From contig NZ_VCHA01000005.1 of the NCBI RefSeq assembly GCF_016597815.1, forward strand, positions 310,001 to 374,000: a DNA stretch of 64,000 bases, read 5' to 3'. This document shows positions 46,038-54,565 of this stretch, piece after piece. The DNA is from Marinobacter sp. DY40_1A1 (GTDB taxonomy: Bacteria > Pseudomonadota > Gammaproteobacteria > Pseudomonadales > Oleiphilaceae). The notes beneath the pieces are model-generated. The model did no database searches. It was not told the origin of the DNA and saw only the letters and a program-made list of their open reading frames with translations. Position 1 is the stretch's first letter; each line of letters opens with the position of its first letter. The position numbers were made by a program, and so were the translations under genes.

Positions 46038-46571
46038 GTGCGGGCGATTCTGGATACTAATGTTCTTCTCGTCGCGAATCATAAACACCAGGATGCGTCT
46101 GAGGAGTGCGTTGAGGTTTGTGTAGAGGCGCTGAATGAAGTTCAATCGTCTGGCAAGCTTGTGATTGATGATCAATATTTACTTCTGGAAGAGTACCAAC
46201 ACAAAACCAACTCGAAAAGCCCGAAAGGTGTGGGTGATGTGTTCCTGAAATGGCTGTTACAAAATCAGGCTAACTCAGAAAAAGTGATTCAGGTGTCAGT
46301 TACACCGCTGACTTGCGACAGGTTCGAGGAGTTTCCGGATAGTGATCTGCAGGAGCGGTTTGATCCGCCCGACAGAAAATTTATTGCAGTAGCCGCCGCT
46401 GATGAAGGGCGTAGCACAATATTACAAGCTGCCGATTGTAAATGGCTGGATTGGTGGCAAGCTTTGAGCCAGCATAAAATTAAAGTGCATTTTATCTGTC
46501 CAGATGATGTTTGCCGGTTTTACGATAAGAAATTCCCTGAGAAGGCACGGCCTGAGTTACCCCAACTATGA
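46038..46571 (+). CDS. PIN-domain nuclease
   Basis: A 177-aa protein starting at GTG 46038 (GGAGG upstream, 3 bp after the ATPase stop). It has the PIN acidic residues in order: Asp6 (ILDTNVLL), Glu51/52 (LLLEEYQ), Asp112 (PPDRKFIAVA) and Asp133 (LQAADCKWLDW). PIN domains cut RNA, often tRNA, rRNA or mRNA, with Mg2+. There is no small antitoxin beside it; instead it is flanked by an ATPase and an RNA ligase. Its 3' end overlaps the ligase by 4 bp (ATGA), so nuclease and ligase are made together. Confidence 0.84.
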   Translation: MRAILDTNVLLVANHKHQDASEECVEVCVEALNEVQSSGKLVIDDQYLLLEEYQHKTNSKSPKGVGDVFLKWLLQNQANSEKVIQVSVTPLTCDRFEEFPDSDLQERFDPPDRKFIAVAAADEGRSTILQAADCKWLDWWQALSQHKIKVHFICPDDVCRFYDKKFPEKARPELPQL

Positions 46572-47275
46572 GCGATTTTTTTCGGTTTCCTCACACGCCT
46601 CACCTTGCCTGGCTTGGCAAGGGGCAGCCGCGGGATGACAAGGTGCTAGACCCGAAGGCATTGGCTGAGCTGCTGTCTGCTCCGGTTATTGTCGAAGAGA
46701 AAATTGATGGTGCCAATCTGGGTATTTCATTTTCCAGTTCCGGTGAGCTCCGGGCCCAGAATCGGGGTGCTTATTTAGAGCGGCCTTTCCGTGGCCAGTT
46801 TTCACGGCTTGATCAATGGATGATGGAGCGCTATGCGTTTTTTCAAGAACATTTGCCAGATCGTTTGATTGTATTTGGCGAGTGGTGTGCCGCCCGCCAT
46901 TCTCTTGGTTATGAGACCCTCCCGGATTGGTTTGTTCTGTTTGATGTTTATGATCGGCATGCTCAAAGGTTTTGGAGCGTGGAGCGCCGGAACAGGCTGG
47001 CTAAAGAACTGCAGCTTCCTGTGGTGCCTGTGGTTTATCAAGGTAAAACCGACGTTGCGAAGCTTGAAAGGCTGGCAGTTCAGCTAAAAAGCAGATATCG
47101 AAACGGCAACGCAGAAGGGATTGTTGTCCGAAAAGACTCTGATCAGTGGTGTCAGGCACGAGGCAAGTTGGTGCACCCGGACTTCACCCAGAATATTGAG
47201 GAGCACTGGCGTAGCCGAGCCATTGATTGGAATGCCCGGGAGCCAAGCTCGCGTTATTTGCACCCCACCGCCTGA
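46568..47275 (+). CDS. RNA ligase family nucleotidyltransferase (Rnl2-like)
   Basis: The 235-aa enzyme shows all core motifs of ATP-dependent RNA ligases: motif I EEKIDGAN with adenylated Lys45, a Glu in FGEWC (105), motif IIIa FVLFDVYD (~122-129), motif IV AEGIVVRK (~182-189) and motif V GKLVHPDF with Lys200. It is shorter than T4 Rnl2 (~334 aa), mainly lacking a separate C-terminal domain. Coupled to the PIN nuclease, it may reseal RNA cut by PIN or by a phage enzyme. Substrate is inferred. Confidence 0.86.
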   Translation: MSDFFRFPHTPHLAWLGKGQPRDDKVLDPKALAELLSAPVIVEEKIDGANLGISFSSSGELRAQNRGAYLERPFRGQFSRLDQWMMERYAFFQEHLPDRLIVFGEWCAARHSLGYETLPDWFVLFDVYDRHAQRFWSVERRNRLAKELQLPVVPVVYQGKTDVAKLERLAVQLKSRYRNGNAEGIVVRKDSDQWCQARGKLVHPDFTQNIEEHWRSRAIDWNAREPSSRYLHPTA

Positions 47276-47290
47276 TAGTACGGAGTTGTT

Positions 47291-50200
47291 ATGGCGCTAA
47301 AGGATTATCCCTGGGAGCCTTCTTATGCGTCGTCTGATGTGAACGACGACGGCACAGAAACCGACATTCTTCACGATTTCTATATCCCCATTCTTGAACG
47401 TTCAGTCTTCTACGATCGCGTCGCTGGGTATTTCACCTCTACGTCTCTGGCCTCGGCCTCCAAGGGCTTTTCTCGATTTGTTGAGAATAATGGCAAGGCA
47501 AGATTTATCGTGGGTGTCGATCTGGATCAGGAGGATGCGGAGACGATACTCAAGGTCAAGTCGGGCAACTTGGAAGATGTGCTTCTGAAAGAATTGGTTG
47601 ATCTGGAAACGTGGCCGGACTCTGTTCGGCATGGGATTAAGCTAATGGCGTGGATGCTGACCCACGATCACCTTGATATCAAAGTGGCTGTGCGAGTGCA
47701 TAAAAAAACGGGTGAGCCAAAGCCCATGAGCTTTCACGGTGATGGTTACATGCATGAGAAGTGGGCCATTTTTGGCGACGGCGAAGACAAAATTTTGATC
47801 AGTGGCTCTCTGAACGAGTCCCGAACGGCGCTAACGATTAACGCTGAGAATATCGACTTATCGAAAACCTGGGATGTTGATCCGGTTTGGGCGAAGAAAA
47901 AGTTTGATAAGAAGCATAAAAGCTTTGAGGCCATGTGGAGCCATCAGCATCCGTCGATACGCACTTATGAGCTTCCCAAAGCCATTCGTGAGCGGATTAT
48001 AAAGTTTGCCGGGGATGTGGATTCTTTTTTTGAAATAGACGGTACTCCTGCAGAGCTACCGCAAGAGTCACCTCCGCAAAATAATATCAATGAATCCAGC
48101 CCTGAGCCGTCATTACTCGAAAAAATCCGTTTTGCGCTAATTCGTTTGGCTCCGTTGTTACCCAACGGCCAATACGTGGGTATGGAAACAGCCCCTGTTG
48201 CGCCTTGGCCGCACCAGCGTTTTGTAGCAACTCGGTTGATTGACAGCTATCCCAAAAACCACCTCCTGTGCGATGAGGTTGGTCTTGGCAAAACGATTGA
48301 GGCTGGATTGGCCTTTCGGTCACTTTGGCTATCCGGGCTTACTCGGAGCATCCGGGTATTTGCGCCAGCTTCTTTGACAAGCCAGTGGATGAACGAAATG
48401 GCCGAAAAGTTCTATATGAGCTTTTGCCGGCGGACTAGTCGTTCCGGGAGTTGGGAGAGGAAAGACCTGCAAAAAGGAGAAACGCTGCCGGGTTCCGGAA
48501 AGTTGTTCCAGGAACCCTTGGAGATAATTTCAACCGGATTGCTAATTAACCAGACTCGGGGCCAAATTCTCCAACAAATGCCAGAGACTGATATGGTTCT
48601 GGTAGATGAGGCGCACAAAGCCCGTCGTCAAAATCCCGATAATCAGGATAGGGAACCTCGGCCAAACAAATTATATAGAGAGTTACAAACCGCTCTCTAT
48701 CAGAAATCACGTGCCTTATATCTAGCGACAGCTACACCCATGCAGTTGAATCGGGTAGAGGCCTTCGACCTTTTAAAAATGATGCCTTCAGCTGGCAATG
48801 TGCAGTTCTCAGAGGATCTTTGTGGTTTGTTCTATCAGATTCGCGACAGGCTGGTTGACGGCGAATCATTGCAGGAGCATGAAAAGAATTGGTTTCGGCG
48901 ATATCTGGCAAACGTGCGTGTGAGTGCACCTGAGCATTGGGCATTTGTAATGAATCATGTGCTTGGCCCTATAAATGCTGGCAATCTGTTGGATTTTATA
49001 GAATCCGGGATTGAGCCTTTCGGCATGAACGGTTGGGATGATTATTTAACGGCTGTGAATATGCTGGCCCCGCTGGGGCGGAGCATGTTGCGGCATACCC
49101 GGGCGCTTTTGAGGGAATATCAAAAAGACGGGCTGTTGAAAGAAAACCTTGCCCAACGTCACGTTGAGCCAAAGGTCATTCAGCTAAAACCCTCAGAGAG
49201 AGTGGTTTACGACAAGCTTCAGGATTACTGCGCTGGGTTAGCAGAGCATATTGCGGCCAATATGAATGAAAGCACGCAACAGGCTGCAATCGGCTTTTAT
49301 CTGAGTTTCCTGAGGCTCCGGTTCGCCTCTTCCTTTGAAGCACTAAAACTCTCTCTTGAGCGTCGTTTGATTAAAATTGCGCGAACACTTGAGCACAAGT
49401 TAGCAAGCTCAGAATCTGCTTCTGGAACCAGGGATGAGCTAGAGGAGCTGGATGAGGCGGAGCTTGAGGGACTGGTCCTAAAGAATCGGCAGGAAGGTGA
49501 CCTTGTTTGGGAGCAGGGTGCCGTCAATACGCTTCTAGCCGAGCTGGATAACCTACCTTCTACGCCATCGAAAACCTTTCAGCTTCTTGAAGAACTTCAG
49601 GCCCGGGCAAAGCCAGGACATGGTCGTGTTCGACAGGTTGTTGTTTTTACCCGATATACGGATACTTTGAACTACCTGTATCGAACACTGATGCTGAAGC
49701 TGCCGAACTGTCCAATTGGTACTTTTTCGGGTGAGGGTGGCACCTTGCGCAAACCTGGTCAATCTAGCCCTGAATCTCTCGATCGCACAATGATTAAACA
49801 ACAATTTGTGCAAGGGCAGATTGATATTTTGTTGTGCACTGACGCGGCGGCTGAGGGGTTGAACCTACAAAGTGCTGACCTCTTGATCAACTTTGATTTG
49901 CCGTGGAACCCGATGTTACTGGAGCAGCGGATAGGTCGAATCGACCGTATTGGCCAACACCACCAGCAAATTTACGTTTCAAACTACCTGTATCAAGGTA
50001 GTGTTGAGGAGGTGGTTTACGTTCGATTAGTACAACGCTTTCACGAAGCAATAAGCGTGACGGGGGCGTTGCAGTTTTCGCTGTTACCTATCCACCAGGA
50101 AGATTTTGAAGATCTGGCCAAGTCTGATTTTGAGGATGGCAAGATTACGGAAAAGGAACTGCTGATCCGAGCAGAACAGCACGCGAGGAAGATTAAGGAA

Positions 50201-51079
50201 CGGCAGTCGCTTACCGAATACCCAGCGAAAGACCAACGCAGTGCCTATGAAGAGTTGTTTCGAGAACACTCCCAGAAAACATTGCCGGTCACTCTCGATG
50301 ATATATGGGAGGTTTTGATCACCAGTGAATACCTTCAAACTATTGGATGTAAAAAAGAGGCTTTTTCTGAGGGTGAAGCGCTTGCCTTGTTTGGTATACC
50401 GGGTGTTGATGATGGTACTTTGCTGACGATATCGCGATCACTGATAGAGCATGGTTTGCGTGCGAATGAATTAAGAGACCTCCGGTTCGCGACATATGGT
50501 GATCCAGTATTTGACAAGCTATTGGATCATATGACGACAGGGCTGGCGGATGTTAATGACGCATGGGTTAATAGAAAGCCGATAGCAGTGGTTGGTAATG
50601 ATGAAATTGCTTTCAACTCCGTTAGGGAAGCACTGGATCATTTGGAGCAGCTTTCCGGCGACGTGCGCATTCGGCCCAGGGCGGGTGTGACTATGACGCC
50701 TGAATCTGACAATGTTGGGGTGCAGCAACAGCGGGAGCTAATTGCGGGAGCTGCACGTTTGGCTCAGCTAAAACTTAGACCCGCGAATGATACTCCGAAC
50801 AACCAGATTAGTGAGATTGATCGGTTCAGGATTGATGTCATTAGGCGCAGTTTGCCTGCAGTCAATCTTGAGTTTTCAGTCAATAATCAAAGTGCTCTCT
50901 TGGCCACAGAGAAGCACCTACTTTGGCCAATGAAGCAGCAGGGGGAGAGCCTTTCCGTTCAAGGTGATGTGTTATTTATTGATGCCTCTAGGTCTATAAT
51001 TTATAGAGCTCTGAATAGTATAAAAAAAGGCGAGCGAACACGTGAGCGGGTGGTTCAAAAGCTAACTGAGGGAAATTAA
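47291..51079 (+). CDS. PLD-domain SNF2-type helicase
   Basis: The 1262-aa protein combines an N-terminal phospholipase D-like nuclease domain (~1-230) with HEKWAIFGDGEDKILISGS (one H-x-K-x4-D motif, ~155) and a SNF2-type helicase. Helicase motifs: DEVGLGKTIEAG (I, ~325-336), LVDEAHKAR (II), TATPMQLNR (III) and EQRIGRIDRIGQ (VI, ~877-888). It also has a long C-terminal extension. Helicases of this class are the translocating DNA-processing arm of DISARM- and BREX-like systems. It is the last gene of the eight-gene operon. Confidence 0.9.
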   Translation: MALKDYPWEPSYASSDVNDDGTETDILHDFYIPILERSVFYDRVAGYFTSTSLASASKGFSRFVENNGKARFIVGVDLDQEDAETILKVKSGNLEDVLLKELVDLETWPDSVRHGIKLMAWMLTHDHLDIKVAVRVHKKTGEPKPMSFHGDGYMHEKWAIFGDGEDKILISGSLNESRTALTINAENIDLSKTWDVDPVWAKKKFDKKHKSFEAMWSHQHPSIRTYELPKAIRERIIKFAGDVDSFFEIDGTPAELPQESPPQNNINESSPEPSLLEKIRFALIRLAPLLPNGQYVGMETAPVAPWPHQRFVATRLIDSYPKNHLLCDEVGLGKTIEAGLAFRSLWLSGLTRSIRVFAPASLTSQWMNEMAEKFYMSFCRRTSRSGSWERKDLQKGETLPGSGKLFQEPLEIISTGLLINQTRGQILQQMPETDMVLVDEAHKARRQNPDNQDREPRPNKLYRELQTALYQKSRALYLATATPMQLNRVEAFDLLKMMPSAGNVQFSEDLCGLFYQIRDRLVDGESLQEHEKNWFRRYLANVRVSAPEHWAFVMNHVLGPINAGNLLDFIESGIEPFGMNGWDDYLTAVNMLAPLGRSMLRHTRALLREYQKDGLLKENLAQRHVEPKVIQLKPSERVVYDKLQDYCAGLAEHIAANMNESTQQAAIGFYLSFLRLRFASSFEALKLSLERRLIKIARTLEHKLASSESASGTRDELEELDEAELEGLVLKNRQEGDLVWEQGAVNTLLAELDNLPSTPSKTFQLLEELQARAKPGHGRVRQVVVFTRYTDTLNYLYRTLMLKLPNCPIGTFSGEGGTLRKPGQSSPESLDRTMIKQQFVQGQIDILLCTDAAAEGLNLQSADLLINFDLPWNPMLLEQRIGRIDRIGQHHQQIYVSNYLYQGSVEEVVYVRLVQRFHEAISVTGALQFSLLPIHQEDFEDLAKSDFEDGKITEKELLIRAEQHARKIKERQSLTEYPAKDQRSAYEELFREHSQKTLPVTLDDIWEVLITSEYLQTIGCKKEAFSEGEALALFGIPGVDDGTLLTISRSLIEHGLRANELRDLRFATYGDPVFDKLLDHMTTGLADVNDAWVNRKPIAVVGNDEIAFNSVREALDHLEQLSGDVRIRPRAGVTMTPESDNVGVQQQRELIAGAARLAQLKLRPANDTPNNQISEIDRFRIDVIRRSLPAVNLEFSVNNQSALLATEKHLLWPMKQQGESLSVQGDVLFIDASRSIIYRALNSIKKGERTRERVVQKLTEGN

Positions 51080-51188
51080 GCGAATCATAAGGATAAGTCG
51101 TAAGCAGTCGTGAGAAAATTACACAGTTGCGTAGGCAGGTTGTTTCGCTTCCAATTATCTGGGTGCCTGTATAGGTGCAGGGAACTGT

Positions 51189-51506
51189 TTATAGCCAATG
51201 ATTTGGGATGGGCAGCTCGTAGTTTTTCTCAACAATGTTTAACGTAGCTAGAATTTCTGAGTGCCTTGCTACTTGCTCCGGAGTCCATGCTGCACGCTGC
51301 TCTAAAAGGGTAGCGAGCTCCCTCAGATTGAACATTCCAAGTCGGTGGAAGTTGCCCCAGCTTGGTTGCCCAAATAAGTTGTAGATGACAACAGTGCTAT
51401 CGCGCTCGCTGGCAAGTCGCTTTTTTCCTTTAAGTAGTGCCTCTGCAGCTTCGGCATCGTCTCGGTCATCGTAAGTATTGAGTAATTTCACGTTCGTTCC
51501 GGTCAT
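51189..51506 (-). CDS. Hypothetical protein, 105 aa
   Basis: A soluble, acidic, helical protein (MTGTNVKLLNTYDDRDDAEAA) with RDSTVVIYNLFGQPSWGNF in the middle. I do not recognise it. Transcribed opposite to the operon before and the gene after it. The ribosome binding site is weak (AGG next to ATG), but the composition looks coding. Could be a small island gene of unknown role. Confidence 0.6.
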   Translation of the reverse strand: MTGTNVKLLNTYDDRDDAEAAEALLKGKKRLASERDSTVVIYNLFGQPSWGNFHRLGMFNLRELATLLEQRAAWTPEQVARHSEILATLNIVEKNYELPIPNHWL

Positions 51507-51652
51507 CCTGAATCAACTGAGCATGGTAATGGATCGGGCCAGAGGGTCAACAGCTATCGATAAAAGGAGTTCGTTATAGTTGACGCGCGCAATTACTCAG
51601 GTACGCAAGCTTCAGTCACGCATAAAAATCATACATGGAAGGGGCGGCATCA

Positions 51653-52273
51653 ATGCCATTACAGAACCGAGTCACACCCACTGGGACGATCGAGGCTATC
51701 AGCGCCCGAGGTGCCCTCATGGGGAACCGGGGTGTCTTGCACAATGCAAGCAAAGAGCTAAAGCATCTTTATAAAATCAAACCATGGATTACCTGTGCCT
51801 TGGAGTTTAAGGGGCGTCGTCGTGAATTGATGACTCCCGGCGCATACACTGAATTATTCTTTCTCGATGAGGTCACTGCCTTCGCAGCCGGTCACCGGCC
51901 TTGTGCCGAATGTCGCCGGGCTCGTTACAACGAATTCCGTGATGCCTGGACGTCTACTAATAAATCAGAAGAAGTCCCGAAAATTCGAGCGCCTGAGATG
52001 GATGAGGTGCTTCATCGAGAGCGGATACATGAAGGTGGTAAAGTCACCTGGAGCTCCCTATTAGCAGAGCTTCCGCATGGAACCATGTTTCAAGTAAACG
52101 GCGATTGTTTTGCCGTCTGCGATGACAGTATTCTGAAGTGGGATTTCGAAGGGTACACGGCTGTTGGCCGAGGGCCTATTCCTGACAAAGTCGACGTATT
52201 GACACCGCGCTCAGTTGTGAAAGTGTTCGCTAACGGCTTCAGGCCGGAGTTTCACCCAACCGCCACTATATAG
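51653..52273 (+). CDS. Conserved hypothetical protein with CxxC motif
   Basis: The ATG at 51653 (MPLQNRVTPTG, preceded by GGAAGGGG) gives 206 aa; an ATG at 51635 is also possible. A central motif GHRPCAECRRARYNEF (Cys84, Cys87) resembles the zinc-binding FxPCxxC of Ada-type DNA-repair domains, preceded by TPGAYTELFFLDE and KGRRREL. Related proteins occur in many proteobacteria without a known function. It lies 26 bp before the HEPN gene, so they may be cotranscribed. Confidence 0.74.
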   Translation: MPLQNRVTPTGTIEAISARGALMGNRGVLHNASKELKHLYKIKPWITCALEFKGRRRELMTPGAYTELFFLDEVTAFAAGHRPCAECRRARYNEFRDAWTSTNKSEEVPKIRAPEMDEVLHRERIHEGGKVTWSSLLAELPHGTMFQVNGDCFAVCDDSILKWDFEGYTAVGRGPIPDKVDVLTPRSVVKVFANGFRPEFHPTATI

Positions 52274-52299
52274 TTCAGGCCTGTCCCCGAGGAATAACT

Positions 52300-52950
52300 A
52301 TGATTTTTGAGCAACTTAAACAGCGTCAAAGAGCCGAGCGTGATGGTTACCACCCAAACCTGGGGCTCCGAGTACATCGCTCTTTAAGCTGGCTACAGCG
52401 GGCAGAGCAGGCTGACGACTTGGACAGCCAGTTCATCTTTCTTTGGATTGCCTTTAACGCAGCTTACGCAACTGAGATAAGTGAAGAGTATCGAACCTCA
52501 GAACAACACTCGTTCAGAAATTTTCTGGAAAAGCTTTCCGAGTTGGACAAAGATCGTCAACTAGAGCAGGTAGTGTGGAAAGAGTTTCCCAAGAGCATTC
52601 GCGTTCTATTGAGTAACCGCTACGTGTTCCAAGGCTTTTGGGATTTCCATAATGGGAAGATAGCAAAAGAAGAATGGGAAGATCAGTTTGAGAGAGCAAG
52701 GGTGGCTGCGCAAACAGCCCTTGGAAAGCAGGACACCCCAACTGTTTTGGGGATTGCATTGAATCGAATTTACACGCTCCGTAATCAAATTATTCACGGT
52801 GGCGCTACTTGGGGGAGTTCCGTAAACCGGGATCAGCTTCGTGATTGTGTGGCACTTATGGAAAAGCTCGTGCCGATTATTGTCACCATTATGATGGATA
52901 ACCCTGGCACACTTTGGGGTGATGCGTGCTATCCGGTAATTGAAGGGTAG
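52300..52950 (+). CDS. HEPN-domain protein (probable RNase)
   Basis: A 216-aa helical protein with a HEPN motif R-N-x3-H (LRNQIIHGG, Arg161 and His166) near its C-terminus. It has an upstream helical region with DSQFIFLWIAFNAAYATEI, as in HEPN/Apea-like families. HEPN proteins are metal-independent RNases used in abortive infection and toxin-antitoxin systems. No MNT antitoxin is beside it; the neighbour is the CxxC protein. Activity inferred from the motif only. Confidence 0.8.
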   Translation: MIFEQLKQRQRAERDGYHPNLGLRVHRSLSWLQRAEQADDLDSQFIFLWIAFNAAYATEISEEYRTSEQHSFRNFLEKLSELDKDRQLEQVVWKEFPKSIRVLLSNRYVFQGFWDFHNGKIAKEEWEDQFERARVAAQTALGKQDTPTVLGIALNRIYTLRNQIIHGGATWGSSVNRDQLRDCVALMEKLVPIIVTIMMDNPGTLWGDACYPVIEG

Positions 52951-53015
52951 GCTGTTAATCTGAGCCTTTACAACTCAACCCAACGCCTCACAATATCCAT
53001 AGTTCCGAATGGTCA

Positions 53016-53320
53016 TTACTTTCTGGGGGGATTACAGTCCGCTCCGGTAGTGTGTTTCAGCACATGGTGGATATAAGCGGGAGGCTCTAGGCTATTCGCC
53101 TTGGCCGTTTCGGTCAGAGAATAGCCAGTGGCACTGGCGATCGCGTCTTTGAGGTATCGGCGAACAGCCAAGCCTTACGGCCCACGACGAAGGGCCGGAT
53201 GGCATTTTCGACCAGCACATTACTGATGTGGAAGTCACCGCGTTCACAATAGCCTGTCAGGGTTTCCCACTGGTTCAGTGGTATAGTCCATCGCCTTGCG
53301 AGTAAACATCCCTTTCATCA
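53016..53320 (-). pseudogene. IS66-family transposase remnant (3' end)
   Basis: Minus-strand translation gives NVLVENAIRPFVVGRKAWLF, the conserved IS66 TnpC C-terminal region. After a frameshift follow ASATGYSLTETAKANSLEP and PAYIHHVLKH up to a TAA at 53016-53018. A second frameshift lies upstream, between AMDYT and LNQWETLT. Only the last ~100 codons remain, without tnpA, tnpB or terminal repeats. It shows past IS66 activity within the island, between the HEPN gene and hipBST. Confidence 0.85.
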
Positions 53321-53634
53321 CCTTTGGCGCTGTGTTCTCCAGCCAGACTTACGACTAATCTGATATTCGATAATAGGAAATTTGTATAAGTCAGACACCC
53401 TTCGTGCATAGTATTTAAGCACGAAGCATATCGACGTTGATTTACGAGTTGGTTTTACGGCGATACCTCCTCGTGAATAGTCTTTATACACGTAGAGCTG
53501 TAAGCGGTAATGTTTCCGCATGGCTTCTGTCTCATGACCACCCTTGTATCGCCCTGCCATTGGTCAGTCGACCATCTCAAGGAGTTCTTCCTCGGTGTAC
53601 AGAGTGCCGTCTCCCAGCCTGGAGGGTCAGAGCG
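53321..53634. other. Intergenic region after IS66 remnant
   Basis: A minus-strand frame (53318-53560, 80 aa, basic) is open but has no ribosome binding site and no recognisable family. I do not call it a gene. The region may contain rearranged sequence left by the IS66 element. Confidence 0.4.
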
Positions 53635-54000
53635 CTAAAATTGCTGTGCTGGCGGTGGTGGCAGGTTATCGCTGTGGGCATAGCCGGCTGCCCCTGAACG
53701 AAATGGCTGCTGGTTTTCAAACCGTTTCGAGAAGGCGCTGATAGCATCTCCAGAAATGGCCACAGAGGCGCTTTCTGCAGGAACGATGCTCCCGGTAACC
53801 AGCCTGAATACGGGAACCTCAGGTATCTCTTTGAGCAACACCAGCTCGCCATTGGCAAGCTGATCTCGTAAACGGGAAGGGGTATAACTGGAATTCGGTA
53901 GATAGCTGGTCAATTCCTTATCGGAATATTGATCCCAGCCACCTTCGATCATCAAGGCTTCATAAACCGCAAGCGAGTGCGGGTCTGCAATTTTGGTCAC
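53635..54000 (-). CDS. Possible hypothetical protein, 121 aa
   Basis: The frame opens with a GTG at 54000 (TKIADPHSLAVYEALMIEGGW). It runs through helical and beta-like stretches (LRDQLANGELVLLKEIPEVPVFRLV) to a proline-rich end. The composition looks coding, but the ribosome binding site is poor. It might be a 3'-truncated gene next to the IS66 remnant. No family recognised. Confidence 0.45.
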   Translation of the reverse strand: MTKIADPHSLAVYEALMIEGGWDQYSDKELTSYLPNSSYTPSRLRDQLANGELVLLKEIPEVPVFRLVTGSIVPAESASVAISGDAISAFSKRFENQQPFRSGAAGYAHSDNLPPPPAQQF

Positions 54001-54158
54001 GTCCGTGTTCCCACAAAGTATTAATCGGCATAATCCATGCCTTGGCTGTTGTCGAATGTACAGGAAATTTTTGATTGGACCAAGCCTGCATTAAGTCTCT
54101 CAACCCCAACCGGATAATCATCCTTGAGTCAACAAATTAACGCTCCCAGGGAAAACCG

Positions 54159-54180
54159 ACACTAAAAGTCAGTTTAGTGT
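54159..54180. promoter_or_regulatory. Probable HipB operator
   Basis: ACACTAAA (54159-54166) and TTTAGTGT (54173-54180) form a perfect 8-bp inverted repeat with a 6-bp spacer, and a further CACTA half-site lies at 54189-54193. A -10-like TATAAT (54203-54208) follows. The array lies 86 bp upstream of hipB, as expected for HipB autoregulation. Confidence 0.6.
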
Positions 54181-54265
54181 TTTATATGCACTATTTAATC
54201 AGTATAATGACTCCATTCATCATTTTTTTGGTTTTGCGCCAAAATAACGAATATATGGGTGAGTT

Positions 54266-54565
54266 ATGAAGACCAAGCAAGGCATTCTCAAAGCGGTCAA
54301 CGATCAAATAAAACAACTTCAGGCACTGGCTCACACAATAGAAGCATCAGAAAGCCCTGATCTGCGAGAATTGGAAGAGCTTCCAGCGCTACTGGCTGAG
54401 CGGCGTGAATTACTGAATATGACCCCAGCAGAAGTTGCAGACCTCTGTGGGCTATCCCCAACCACTTATCGCTCAATAGAGCGTGGCTCGGGTAACCCCC
54501 GAATTCAAACACTGCAGACGGTGTGTGATGCTCTAAACGTAAAAATATGGGTAGATCGTTCATGA
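54266..54565 (+). CDS. hipB: HTH antitoxin HipB
   Basis: The 99-aa protein has a helical N-terminal extension (1-45) and a Cro/C1-type HTH (~46-95): LLAERRELLNMTPAEVADLCGLSPTTYRSIERGSGNPRIQ. It is the DNA-binding member of a three-gene hip locus. Its stop overlaps the hipS start (ATGA). In the described HipBST systems HipB does not neutralise the kinase itself; HipS does. An inverted repeat upstream is the likely operator. Confidence 0.85.
   Translation: MKTKQGILKAVNDQIKQLQALAHTIEASESPDLRELEELPALLAERRELLNMTPAEVADLCGLSPTTYRSIERGSGNPRIQTLQTVCDALNVKIWVDRS

Noticed and set aside
35780..51079. Assignment of the operon to BREX or DISARM
   Set aside because: BrxC- and PglX-type proteins and a helicase are shared, but PglZ, BrxA, BrxB, BrxL, DrmA, DrmB and DrmC were not found in the window.
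53318..53560. 80-aa basic open frame on the minus strand
   Set aside because: No ribosome binding site, no recognisable family, and it borders a decayed IS66 element.
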